Shown: positions 12,318-19,534, counted from the stretch's first letter. The stretch is 22,491 bases of DNA from Candidatus Bipolaricaulota bacterium (GCA_026414955.1 JAOAIA010000018.1:1-22491), one strand, 5' to 3'. Numbers and translations are program-made. The notes: generated by a model not told the origin, from the sequence alone.

Positions 12318-14909
12318 ATGATTGAAAAGCTTATCGCCTCACGGCGCTCCTTGGAGCATAATATCGTAGGGCACCACGCCGAGGCCGAGGGTGGCTGCGG
12401 CGTCTTGGGGATGATCGCCTCAGAGCCTATCGCCGGCAAGCACGTCTATAGAAGCTCGATTCAAATGCATAACCGAGGGAACGGCAAGGGCGGCGGACTC
12501 GCGGCCGTCGGACTGCTCCCCGAACAGATGCGCGTCTCTAAAGAAAAACTCGAAGACGACTATCTCATCCAGATCGCGTATCTCGACCCAGCAGCTCGCA
12601 AAGACGTCGAAGAGAACTTCTTGCTCCCCTACTTTGACGTCCATCAAGGCTACGACGTGCCCAGCATAAAAGATTATCGAGCGATTCCCGGCTTAGAGAT
12701 CCAGCCCCCGCTGGTGTGGCGCTACTTCGCACGCGTCAAAGAAGCCGTGCTCGCCGAGTTTATCGAGAAAAATGAACTGAAGGGCCTAGATCCCCGCCGC
12801 GCCGAAGACGAATTCGTCTATCAGAACTCTTATAGACTCAATAAAGCATTCTACGCTTCGCTTGGGGAGAAGCGTGCGTTTGTACTCTGCCACGGGCGCA
12901 ATCTCTTGGTCTTCAAGATCGTCGGCTACGCCGAACAAGCCTTGCAGTACTATCAGTTAGAGAATCTCCAAGCCCACGGGTGGATCGCCCATCAGCGCTA
13001 CCCTACTAAAGGGCGCGTCTGGCACCCCGGCGGTGCACACCCGTTCATCGGGCTACACGAAGCGCTGGTGCACAACGGCGATTTTGCCAATTATCACGGC
13101 GTCTGCGAGTATCTCAAGCAGAGAAATATCTCCCCGCTCTTTCTCACCGATACCGAAGTCTCGGTGCTGCTCTTTGATCTGTGGAGCCGCGTCTATGGGT
13201 ACCCGTTAGAATACGTGATCGAAGCGCTGGCACCTACGACCGAGCGCGACTTCTTGATGCTGCCCACAGAGAAGCAAGAGCTTTACAAACAGATCCAAGT
13301 CGCGCACCTGCACGGCTCACCCGACGGCCCCTGGTTCTTCATCATCATTCGCAACGAGCCGTATGAGAAGAGATGGCAGCTCATCGGGATCACCGATACG
13401 AGTATGCTGCGCCCGCAAGTCTTTGCCCTGCACGACGGGCCGGTGCAGATCGGGCTGATCGCCTCGGAGAAGCAAGCGATTGACGCGGCTCTGCAGAGCT
13501 TGCACGAAGAAGACCCGCGCATCTGCCCTGTGGCAGATAAGTATTGGAACGCGCGCGGCGGCAGCCACACCGACGGCGGCGCGTTCGTCTTCACCGTAGA
13601 CTACAGCCAGCCCGCTCTGAAGCTCGTCTGCACCGATAAGTTTGGCAAGAGAGTATCTTCCGGCCCTCATCCCCGGCCCCTCTCCCGTAGTGACCTAAGG
13701 GAGAGTGGTGGCCGTCAGGCCGGGGTGAGGGCCTTCCTCCCCATCAACCCTATCACTACCGTGCTCGATCCTGCTCAACCGGCACTCGAAGCTTTTGCTG
13801 AACTCACGGGCGAGATCGCCACTTGGGACTATGATCTCTTGGAAGAGTTCTTAAGCGTCTGTGTTGAAGACTCGCGCCGGGGCGACGCTCAGCGCCGTCA
13901 CGCCTTGGAGCTGCTGACACTCTTAGTAGATCGTCGCTATCGTGTAGAGAAGATGGAGCGCAAGTGGCTGCGCGCTCTGGTAGAACAAGCGATCAATGCG
14001 CTTCTGGACGCTGTGCCCCTAGGTGGCGCGCCATCGCGCTCTGAGTTTGTGCGCATCACGTGGCGGACGCGGACGACGCTGGCAGCACCAGAAGCGCCAA
14101 CTCAAACGCTCGTCATAGACGCGACGGGCTTTGCCCCCGAAGGCGACGACGCGCTCTCGCTCTTCATCGTGAGGGCGTACAAGCTAGGTTGGAGAAAGTT
14201 TGTTCTCTATCGCTGCTGCGGGCAGCGTTTTATCGGGAGTGGGCTTGGCCCGCGCTCTCACGGCGTGCGCCTCGACGTCTACGGCAGCTCGGGCGACTAC
14301 TTAGCCAGCGGCCTCGACGGCGCGGAGATCTATGTGCACAACAATGGGCAAGATCAGCTGGGGCAGATCTTCCACGATGGGAAACTCGTCGTCTACGGCG
14401 ATGTCGGACAGACGTTCTTCTACGGGGCCAAGGGCGGTACGGCGTATATCTTCGGGAATGCCGCGGGACGCCCGTTGATTAATGCCGTGGGCTGCCCGCG
14501 CGTCGTCATCAACGGCACAGCGTTAGATTATTTAGCCGAGTCGTTCATGGCGGGCGACCCGCTCAACGGCGGCGGGTTTGTCGTGCTCAACGGCATTGCG
14601 CTGGACGAAGCCGGCAAGATGCGCGAGCTGGAGACGCCCTATCCGGGGAGCAATCTCTTCTCGCTTGCTTCTGGGGGAGCGATCTACGTGCGCGATCCCC
14701 ATAGGAAATTAGATGAAGACCAGCTCAATGGCGGCTGCTATGCAGAGCTGACGGATGCTGACTGGGCGTTGATCGCGCCCTATCTGAAGGAGAACGAGCG
14801 ATTGTTCGGGATCACCGTTGAGGACTTGCTCACCGTAGGCGGGGAGAGGCTGCCGCCGGAGCGAGTCTATAGAAAAGTTCGACCTGTCAAGACAAGCGTG
14901 TTGAGCTGA
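12318..14909 (+). CDS. Class II glutaminase fused to a GXGXG domain (GltB1 + GltB3 / GlxB + GlxC type)
   Basis: 863 residues. The N-terminal class II glutamine amidotransferase has catalytic Cys27 (AEAEGGCGVLGMIAS) after a 26-residue propeptide that the family normally removes. It also has HQRYPTKGRVWHPGGAHPF, VHNGDFANYH and GITDTSMLRPQVF. Residues 449-472 are an in-frame palindromic repeat lying in the linker. The C-terminal region from about 640 is the GXGXG beta-helix of glutamate synthase (GSGLGPRSHGVRLDVYGSSGDYLASG; NNGQDQLGQIFHDGKLVVYGDVGQ). It supplies ammonia from glutamine to the FMN subunit encoded at 8352. This start was preferred to one 31 codons upstream (12225), which lies inside cutA and would give an oversized propeptide. 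The SD is weak (AAGTGAG). Whether the product is glutamate or an N-substituted glutamate is not decided. Confidence 0.88.
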   Translation: MIEKLIASRRSLEHNIVGHHAEAEGGCGVLGMIASEPIAGKHVYRSSIQMHNRGNGKGGGLAAVGLLPEQMRVSKEKLEDDYLIQIAYLDPAARKDVEENFLLPYFDVHQGYDVPSIKDYRAIPGLEIQPPLVWRYFARVKEAVLAEFIEKNELKGLDPRRAEDEFVYQNSYRLNKAFYASLGEKRAFVLCHGRNLLVFKIVGYAEQALQYYQLENLQAHGWIAHQRYPTKGRVWHPGGAHPFIGLHEALVHNGDFANYHGVCEYLKQRNISPLFLTDTEVSVLLFDLWSRVYGYPLEYVIEALAPTTERDFLMLPTEKQELYKQIQVAHLHGSPDGPWFFIIIRNEPYEKRWQLIGITDTSMLRPQVFALHDGPVQIGLIASEKQAIDAALQSLHEEDPRICPVADKYWNARGGSHTDGGAFVFTVDYSQPALKLVCTDKFGKRVSSGPHPRPLSRSDLRESGGRQAGVRAFLPINPITTVLDPAQPALEAFAELTGEIATWDYDLLEEFLSVCVEDSRRGDAQRRHALELLTLLVDRRYRVEKMERKWLRALVEQAINALLDAVPLGGAPSRSEFVRITWRTRTTLAAPEAPTQTLVIDATGFAPEGDDALSLFIVRAYKLGWRKFVLYRCCGQRFIGSGLGPRSHGVRLDVYGSSGDYLASGLDGAEIYVHNNGQDQLGQIFHDGKLVVYGDVGQTFFYGAKGGTAYIFGNAAGRPLINAVGCPRVVINGTALDYLAESFMAGDPLNGGGFVVLNGIALDEAGKMRELETPYPGSNLFSLASGGAIYVRDPHRKLDEDQLNGGCYAELTDADWALIAPYLKENERLFGITVEDLLTVGGERLPPERVYRKVRPVKTSVLS
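13662..13733. repeat. Palindromic interspersed repeat, copy B, exact 24-codon in-frame insert
   Basis: 72 bp, starting on the first base of codon 449 and ending on the last base of codon 472. The outer arms GGCCCTCATCCCCGGCC and GGCCGGGGTGAGGGCC are near-perfect inverted repeats. The inner hairpin is CTCTCCCGTAG/CTAAGGGAGAG. It is the same family as copy A (8230-8335). Confidence 0.9.
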
Positions 14910-15544
14910 TGAAAGTCATACGCCGCTGGCTCCAGCAGAGCATTATTAGTCCGCTCGTTGATCTCTCGTATATCGTGATGAGCTTGCTCTTTGCACGGGG
15001 CTTCCCGCGCTGGTACGAGCGCTTGAATGCCTGGCATTACCGTCGTCAAGCCCAGCACTATGACCAAAGCGTCATAGGTCTTGAGGGAGCACGCTACGCC
15101 CAGGCGTTAGAAGCGGGGCTACAAGCCCTCGCAGTGCAGCCCACAAGAATTCTCGACGTCAACACCGGCACCGGCTTCGTCGCCCAGAGATTATTAGTGC
15201 TCTTTCCCAATGCGAAGATCGTCGCGACCGATCTCTCCGAAGCGATGCTCACCCATGCGCAACACCGATCCCCCACGATTGAGTTTGTCCGCGCAGATAC
15301 AGCGAGACTCCCATTTGCGGACGAGTCTTTTGATCTGGTCACGCTGCACAACGGGCCGCCGCATCTTGCTGAGATGGCGCGCGTCCTACGCCCCGGCGGG
15401 CAGATGCTCATCGCGTTCACGTCTGGGGCGCGCCTGCCCCGCCTTCTCCTGCGGCGCTGGCTCACCCATGCCCAGCGCTTCGGTCAGCTAGAAGTAGGAG
15501 AATCGGGCGACGGCCTGTGGCTGCTCCTCACCAAAGACTCTTAG
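14909..15544 (+). CDS. Class I SAM-dependent methyltransferase
   Basis: 211 residues. After a partly hydrophobic N-terminus (IISPLVDLSYIVMSLLFA) comes a Methyltransf_11-type core: motif I ILDVNTGTGFVAQRLL, the acidic strand IVATDLSEAML, FVRADTARLPFADESFDLV, and RVLRPGGQMLIAF. The glycine-rich motif has N in place of the usual G after DV (DVNTGTG). The hydrophobic start suggests membrane contact or a lipid substrate, but this is only inference. The start overlaps the glutaminase stop as TGATG, so it is the last gene of the operon. It is not closely similar in motif detail to the methyltransferase of the thiamine operon. Confidence 0.82.
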   Translation: MKVIRRWLQQSIISPLVDLSYIVMSLLFARGFPRWYERLNAWHYRRQAQHYDQSVIGLEGARYAQALEAGLQALAVQPTRILDVNTGTGFVAQRLLVLFPNAKIVATDLSEAMLTHAQHRSPTIEFVRADTARLPFADESFDLVTLHNGPPHLAEMARVLRPGGQMLIAFTSGARLPRLLLRRWLTHAQRFGQLEVGESGDGLWLLLTKDS

Positions 15545-15583
15545 ACTCTCGACTCTATGGACTCTACAGACTCTATAGACTCA
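15536..15583. repeat. Short direct-repeat tract between convergent genes
   Basis: GACTC recurs six times, at 15536, 15544, 15551, 15560, 15569 and 15578 (steps of 8, 7, 9, 9 and 9), mostly as GACTCTA plus two variable bases. The tract covers both the TAG of the methyltransferase gene and the TGA of corA. I see no hairpin terminator here. Confidence 0.75.
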
Positions 15584-16588
15584 CTCAAACCAGCCACGCC
15601 GCTTGAACCACCACAGCATCAACGCTCCCGGTATCAGCAGAGAGCCGATAACAATCACAATAAACGTCGTATACGGCCCCCAGAAGAGCCACGGGCCGGT
15701 CTCGATCCCGCCGGGGAGATTGATGTTCATCCCATAGAAGGTGCCCGCAATCGTGGCGGGGATGGAGAGGGTGAACACGATGGTCAAGATGGCTAAGATC
15801 TTGTTGGACTTGTTGGCAATGAGTGCCTGATGGATCTGGATATCCGCGGTGATGATCTCGCGGTAGTTGTGGACGATATCGCTGATGCGCGCCAAGTTAT
15901 CGTAGACGTCGCGAAAATAGGCGCGCAGGCTCTTCTTGATGAAGGGCAGCTCGTCACCGGAGAGGCGCCGAATTAACTCCAACTGCGGCCCCAGAAGCCG
16001 TTGGAGATAGATAATATTCTTGCGGAGCTTCGCGGCTTGTTTGAGGGCGACATCGGTGGGATTGGCATAGATCGCTTCTTCCAGTTCGCTGATCTCTTCT
16101 TCGAGCCAGCTCAGCAATTGGAGGTTGTCGTCCACCAGGAAGTCTATGATCATATGGGCGAGATAGTCGGGGCCGCGTCCCATCACGCGTGCCGCCGCCC
16201 CGTTGAGACGGGCTATGGTCATCTCGACGCACTCCATGCGCTCGCTGTGCACGGTGATCAGAAAATTGCGCCCCAAAAAGATATCTAGCTCCAGCGCGCT
16301 CAGGCTCTTCTCGATGCGATCCACGTCGGCGTCGCGCAACACGATCATCAGGCCGTTGTCATAGGTGTCGATCTTCGGACGGCGCTGGGGCGAGATCAGG
16401 TCCTCCACAGCAAGGGGATGCAGGTTGAACAACTCCCCCATCTTTTGGATTTCCGTGGCTTCCACTTGAGCACAATCGATCCAGAGTGTCACCCCCGGCT
16501 GGCCGATCTTCGTCACGAGGTCGAAGAGCGGAAGGTCAGTCAGTAAGCCCTGACCCTCTTCATAGACGAACGTGCGCAGGGGCACCAC
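15581..16588 (-). CDS. corA: CorA-family magnesium/metal transporter
   Basis: 335 residues. The cytoplasmic N-terminal domain (to about 250) carries IQKMGELFNLHPLAVEDL and the long helix region SWLEEEISELEEAIY. Two membrane helices at the C-terminus flank the signature GMN (286-288, within FYGMNINLPGG), ending KRRGWFE. CorA pentamers import Mg2+ (or Co2+/Ni2+) through the inner membrane. The start is one of two adjacent GTG codons (16588 or 16585) with GGAGG just upstream; the closeness of the SD leaves the exact start uncertain. It has its own strong promoter. Confidence 0.93.
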   Translation of the reverse strand: MVPLRTFVYEEGQGLLTDLPLFDLVTKIGQPGVTLWIDCAQVEATEIQKMGELFNLHPLAVEDLISPQRRPKIDTYDNGLMIVLRDADVDRIEKSLSALELDIFLGRNFLITVHSERMECVEMTIARLNGAAARVMGRGPDYLAHMIIDFLVDDNLQLLSWLEEEISELEEAIYANPTDVALKQAAKLRKNIIYLQRLLGPQLELIRRLSGDELPFIKKSLRAYFRDVYDNLARISDIVHNYREIITADIQIHQALIANKSNKILAILTIVFTLSIPATIAGTFYGMNINLPGGIETGPWLFWGPYTTFIVIVIGSLLIPGALMLWWFKRRGWFE

Positions 16589-16622
16589 CTCCGCTAACTC
16601 TGAGTGTTCCGGCGCGGCTTAG

Positions 16623-16651
16623 AGATTAATACACAAACGAGATTTTGTCAA
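16623..16651 (-). promoter_or_regulatory. Promoter of corA
   Basis: Minus strand: TTGACA (16651-16646), 17-bp spacer, TAATCT (16628-16623). The predicted start near 16616 gives a leader of about 28 nt with an SD, unlike the leaderless geometry at pyrE and the redox operon. Confidence 0.82.
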
Positions 16652-16695
16652 TAGCCCACTCTAGGCGTTTCTCTTGGCTTCCGTCTCGGAGATAT

Positions 16696-16724
16696 GCTTC
16701 TCTTCCCCCTAGGGGAGCAGAAGC
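16696..16724. repeat. Imperfect palindrome upstream of corA
   Basis: GCTTCTCTTCCCC, CTA, GGGGAGCAGAAGC: 13-bp arms with two mismatches. A further TTGGCTTC (16675 onward) could compete by pairing with GAAGCCAA. No T-tract follows on either strand, so terminator function is doubtful. It may be an operator or a repeat. Confidence 0.55.
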
Positions 16725-16764
16725 CAACAGCGGCGCTTTTATGCGATCTCTGCCCCACAACAAT

Positions 16765-16788
16765 GTCCGTTAAGAAAACGTAACGGAC
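16765..16788 (-). terminator. Hairpin directly after the recombinase stop codon
   Basis: GTCCGTTA (16765-16772) and TAACGGAC (16781-16788) form a perfect 8-bp stem with an 8-nt loop, touching the recombinase TAA. On the minus strand it is followed by ATTGTTG, a poor U-tract. It could be a weak terminator or a recombinase-related inverted repeat. Confidence 0.45.
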
Positions 16789-17694
16789 TTAGATGCGAAT
16801 CTTATCCTCCGTGGGCGATTCTAATCTATCGTGCTCGTGAAAATAGACCCGCGTGGTCTCGATAGACTTATGTCGCGCGGCGATCTGGGCTTCGATGATC
16901 GAAGCGCCGCTCTGGATCGCAAGGGTCACGAAGCTGTGTCTCAAGCTATGGGGGGAGATCTTCTCGGTCTTCAGTCCGGTCTGAATAAGATATCTATTAA
17001 TAATACGGTTGACTTGGCGGGTGGTGAGCCGTCCGCCCTTGTTGCGCGCCCGCACCCCAACAAACAACGGATCCGAGGGCTTGGCGGGGCCGCGCGCCAC
17101 GAGCCAATCCTCTAACGCCTGTACCGTTGGCTCGGACAAGACGACGAACTCGTCGCGCTCGTCGCGGCCCTTCCCCCAGATTCTTAAAATTTGACGTCCC
17201 CGACGGGTCTCGATATCTCCGACGTTGGCCCGCACGATCTCAATGACTCGAAGGCCGTTGCGAGCCATCAAGTTCATGATGGCGAAGTCGCGCTTGCCCA
17301 TGAGCGTCGTGCGATCTACAGAGTTCAAGAGCGTGCGCAACCCCTCGCGCGAGATATCTTGCCGTAAGTGTCCGCGTGGCCGCCGAATCCCCTTGACCTT
17401 CTCGACGGGATTTTCCGCGTAAAAACCCTCGGCAACGCAATACTGAAAAAATCTGCGCAGCGCAACCAGATAGGTCGCCACGGTGTTAGCCGCGCGACTC
17501 TGCCGGAGCCATTCTTTGTAGAGCTTGATCTCGCTCTGGGTCACGAGGGCATGCGACGGCTTGCCGTTGCGCCAACTGAGAAAATTTTTCAGCCCCTCAT
17601 GATACGTGCGCATGGACGCGGGATTCACATCGAGAGAGTGAATAAAAGACTCGATCAGTTCGGAGAGATTGTGCATCTGCCTCACCCTGCTCAT
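16789..17694 (-). CDS. Tyrosine recombinase, XerC/XerD-sized
   Basis: 301 residues from the ATG at 17694. The N-terminal SAM-like core-binding domain covers about 10-95, with the catalytic domain after it. All catalytic residues are present (numbered from a GTG at 17700, two codons earlier): R151 (NGLRVIEI), K177 (WGKGRDER), H251 and R254 (HSLRHSF), H277 (AARHKSIETT) and Y286 (RVYFHEHD). Size and architecture match chromosomal XerC/XerD, which resolve chromosome dimers at dif. No phage genes, tRNA or att repeats are visible nearby. The ATG was preferred because GAGGGGGT lies about 6 nt upstream; a GTG at 17700 overlaps that SD. Monocistronic, with its own TATAAT promoter. Confidence 0.88.
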   Translation of the reverse strand: MSRVRQMHNLSELIESFIHSLDVNPASMRTYHEGLKNFLSWRNGKPSHALVTQSEIKLYKEWLRQSRAANTVATYLVALRRFFQYCVAEGFYAENPVEKVKGIRRPRGHLRQDISREGLRTLLNSVDRTTLMGKRDFAIMNLMARNGLRVIEIVRANVGDIETRRGRQILRIWGKGRDERDEFVVLSEPTVQALEDWLVARGPAKPSDPLFVGVRARNKGGRLTTRQVNRIINRYLIQTGLKTEKISPHSLRHSFVTLAIQSGASIIEAQIAARHKSIETTRVYFHEHDRLESPTEDKIRI

Positions 17695-17715
17695 GGCCAC
17701 CCCCTCTGGTGCCGT

Positions 17716-17746
17716 ATTATACCACAGGGGGGGTGGGTGTGCGCAA
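17716..17746 (-). promoter_or_regulatory. Promoter of the recombinase gene
   Basis: Minus strand: perfect TATAAT (17721-17716), with TTGCGC (17746-17741) 19 bp upstream. The expected leader is about 15 nt and carries an SD. The -10 box is convincing; the -35 box is weak. Confidence 0.65.
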
Positions 17747-17870
17747 GTTGCCCCGTTGGCCGGTGCTCAACGTCCGCACTCCCGTTGACACTGCTCCTTG
17801 GGCGTGATCGCGGCTACTATTAGACTAAAACACACAAGCAGACTAAGTATGCAAGGAGGACGAACCGACG

Positions 17871-18680
17871 ATGAAGCGTCTTGGTATCGTGCTGCTGGTC
17901 ATGATGGTCGTGTTGGCCGTGCCCACCTGGGCGCAATCGGACAAAGACGAGTTGGCCGAGAAGGTCTTTAAGCTGGAACAGGGCTTCAAGCGCATGGAGC
18001 AGATGCTCAAGGACCTCTCGTTCCAGGTGCAGCAAGCCGGGGGGTTGGGAGAGATCGTCAAAGAGATTTCGTTCGAGCTGAAGCAAGCCGAGAGTATGCT
18101 CCGCGATCTGCAGGGCTTGGAGAAGAAGCTCTCTGGGGAGATTCAACCCAAGATCGCCAATCTGGAGACGAGCATCGCGGGCTTAGCTCAGGGGACAAAA
18201 GAAAAATTCGATCTGCTCTCGTCGCGAATCTTCCAGAGTGAGGGCATGATTGACCAACTGAACGTTCGGCTCAAAACCATGGAAGACCGGGTTCGTCAAG
18301 TCTTGAATCTCAACGACCAAGTGATGGCACTGCAAGAGCGCGTGAGCGCATTAGAGAAACAAATAAAGATGCCCATTGATCCTCAAAAAGCCGACGAGCT
18401 GACGATGAGGATCGCGGAGCTGCGCGAGCAACTGAAGGGCTTGGGCAACGTCGTGTCGGGGCTGACGAATAAAGTGCTCAAGACCGAGGAGGGCCTCTCT
18501 GTCTTGCAAGCGCAGCTGGAGGAGCAGGCTGCACAAGTCCAGAAGATGCAGGAAGAGTCCGCTGCGTTGAAGAAGCGCCTCGCGGCTGCGGAGAGCCAGA
18601 TGCAAACGAACATGATGATCGGCGCGTTGGGGGTAGCTATAGGAGCACTCGCGGCACTGAAGGCGTTCGGGGTATTCTAG
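17871..18680 (+). CDS. Exported coiled-coil protein with C-terminal membrane anchor
   Basis: 269 residues, unknown function. Residues 1-22 are a signal peptide (MKRLGIVLLVMMVVLAVPTWA, cut near AQ). About 24-245 is almost continuous heptad-patterned helix (KVFKLEQGFKRMEQMLKDL; LNVRLKTMEDRVRQVLNL; VSALEKQIKMP; EEGLSVLQAQLEEQAAQVQKMQ). The protein ends in a hydrophobic helix (MMIGALGVAIGALAALKAFGVF). It should be a rod anchored by its C-terminus and facing outside the cytoplasm, possibly a spacer between envelope layers. AAGGAGG lies 11 nt upstream. Upstream promoter-like boxes are ambiguous: TTGACA at 17785 has no -10 box at the right distance, and TTGGGC at 17798 has TAGACT 17 bp on. Similar tethers exist (SlyB/OmpH/Lpp-like roles), but I see no specific match. 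Confidence 0.8.
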   Translation: MKRLGIVLLVMMVVLAVPTWAQSDKDELAEKVFKLEQGFKRMEQMLKDLSFQVQQAGGLGEIVKEISFELKQAESMLRDLQGLEKKLSGEIQPKIANLETSIAGLAQGTKEKFDLLSSRIFQSEGMIDQLNVRLKTMEDRVRQVLNLNDQVMALQERVSALEKQIKMPIDPQKADELTMRIAELREQLKGLGNVVSGLTNKVLKTEEGLSVLQAQLEEQAAQVQKMQEESAALKKRLAAAESQMQTNMMIGALGVAIGALAALKAFGVF

Positions 18681-18737
18681 ACCTCTCCTCCGACCCCTCC
18701 CCTCAAGTGAAGTGAGAGGGGACTGAGGGGTTAGGTC
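18680..18737. repeat. Palindrome spanning both stop codons of two convergent genes
   Basis: The outer arms GACCT/AGGTC and ACCCCTC/GAGGGGT enclose an inner CCCCTC, AAGTGAAGT, GAGAGGGG hairpin. It begins at the last base of the coiled-coil gene's TAG and covers the ridA TAA. In style it resembles the copy A/B family (nested CCCTC/GAGGG arms) without sharing the inner sequence. It may act as a two-way terminator. Confidence 0.7.
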
Positions 18738-19126
18738 TTCTGATCGTCCAGCAGCGCGATCCCCTCTATCTCGATCGCGGCGTCTCTCGGCAATCGAGAG
18801 ACCTCGACGAACGATCGAGCTGGAGGGTTCTCTTTGAAGTACTCAGCGTAGACTTGGTTGATCGCCTGAAAGTCTTTCAGGTCTTTAGCAAAGACGGTCA
18901 CTTTGACGAGCTTGTCCATCGAGCTGCCGGACGATTCTAAGATCGCTCTTAAGTTTTCTAAGCACTGACGGGCTTGGGCTTGGATATCTCCTGAGACGAG
19001 CTGTCCGGTCTTGGGGTCGAGGGGGATCTGCCCGGAGACGAAGACGAAGCCGTTGGCCACGATAGCTTGCGAGTACGGGCCGATGGCTGCTGGGGCTTTT
19101 TCGGTCTTAATGACGCGCTTAGGCAT
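18731..19126 (-). CDS. ridA: RidA-family reactive intermediate deaminase
   Basis: 131 residues, full family length. Typical blocks are APAAIGPYSQAIVANGFVFVSGQIPLDP, CLENLRAILESSG, VKVTVFAKDLKDF and PPARSFVEVSRLPRDAAIEIEGIA. The substrate-carboxylate arginine is R104 (PPARS) and the catalytic-water glutamate is E121. RidA removes reactive enamine/imine intermediates such as 2-aminoacrylate released by PLP enzymes; the PLP enzyme of the Kbl family encoded just upstream is a thematic neighbour. The start has a near-perfect SD (TAAGGAGG, 6 nt spacing). It lies directly after a decayed gene that probably once shared its transcript. Confidence 0.95.
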   Translation of the reverse strand: MPKRVIKTEKAPAAIGPYSQAIVANGFVFVSGQIPLDPKTGQLVSGDIQAQARQCLENLRAILESSGSSMDKLVKVTVFAKDLKDFQAINQVYAEYFKENPPARSFVEVSRLPRDAAIEIEGIALLDDQKT

Positions 19127-19194
19127 AAAGAGCCTCCTTAAAGCTTGCGCTGAAAATTCGCCTTAATAGCCTCCCTGCGTCCCCAAGATTCGCA

Positions 19195-19446
19195 CCTCTT
19201 CGGGTTTTGCTGCCTGTGCCCCATAGGGTCAGACTCTTTGTGATCTTGCTATTCTCGCTCCACGTCCCACCGCCAAGCAGATGACCGCGCCCTCTTTCGC
19301 ACGGTCAATCGCTTTCTGAATAGACTCACCCGGCTTCACGGTCACGGTGCAGCCTGCTTGTGCCACCCGACTGATCTCATCTTCGATGCAGCTACCGCGA
19401 GCATGACCAAAGCTATGCCTAGGCCGAAAAGCTTCACCAGACGCAT
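19195..19446 (-). pseudogene. Frameshifted, truncated remnant of an exported beta-helix (NosD/pectate-lyase-fold) protein
   Basis: The reading starts at an ATG (19446) with GAGGAGGAGAG upstream and encodes a signal peptide (MRLVKLFGLGIALVMLAVAA). A one-base shift then moves to a frame reading CTVTVKPGESIQKAIDRAKE and GAVICLA, the typical opening of right-handed beta-helix proteins. A second one-base shift at about GCGGTGGGA moves to GTWSENSKITKSLTLWGTG, the next coil. After that the similarity ends and the sequence runs into the ridA SD. Only the first coil or so of what should be a protein of several hundred residues survives. The frames join smoothly if two indels are assumed, so decay (or sequencing error for the shifts, but not for the truncation) explains it. 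Confidence 0.8.
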
Positions 19447-19470
19447 ACAGCTCTCCTCCTCTTTACGCTT

Positions 19471-19499
19471 TTGACGCTGCGCTCTCGGTGTTATAAAAT
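19471..19499 (+). promoter_or_regulatory. Promoter of the kbl-like gene
   Basis: TTGACG (19471-19476), 17-bp spacer, TAAAAT (19494-19499). This predicts a leader of about 29 nt with the strong SD GGGAGGAG before the ATG at 19535. Confidence 0.72.
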
Positions 19500-19534
19500 G
19501 CCCCTGTGCACATTATAGATCGAGGGAGGAGAGT

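Noticed and set aside
15536..15583. CRISPR-like repeat array
   Set aside because: Units are only about 9 bp with 2-4 variable bases, no spacers of typical length and no cas genes.
16789..17694. Prophage or integrative element integrase
   Set aside because: No phage, conjugation or cargo genes, no tRNA and no att duplication are visible; size and motifs fit a chromosomal Xer protein.
17785..17826. Promoter for the coiled-coil gene using TTGACA at 17785
   Set aside because: No -10 box at 15-19 bp; the alternative TTGGGC/TAGACT pair is weak, so I left it in the gene note rather than calling it.
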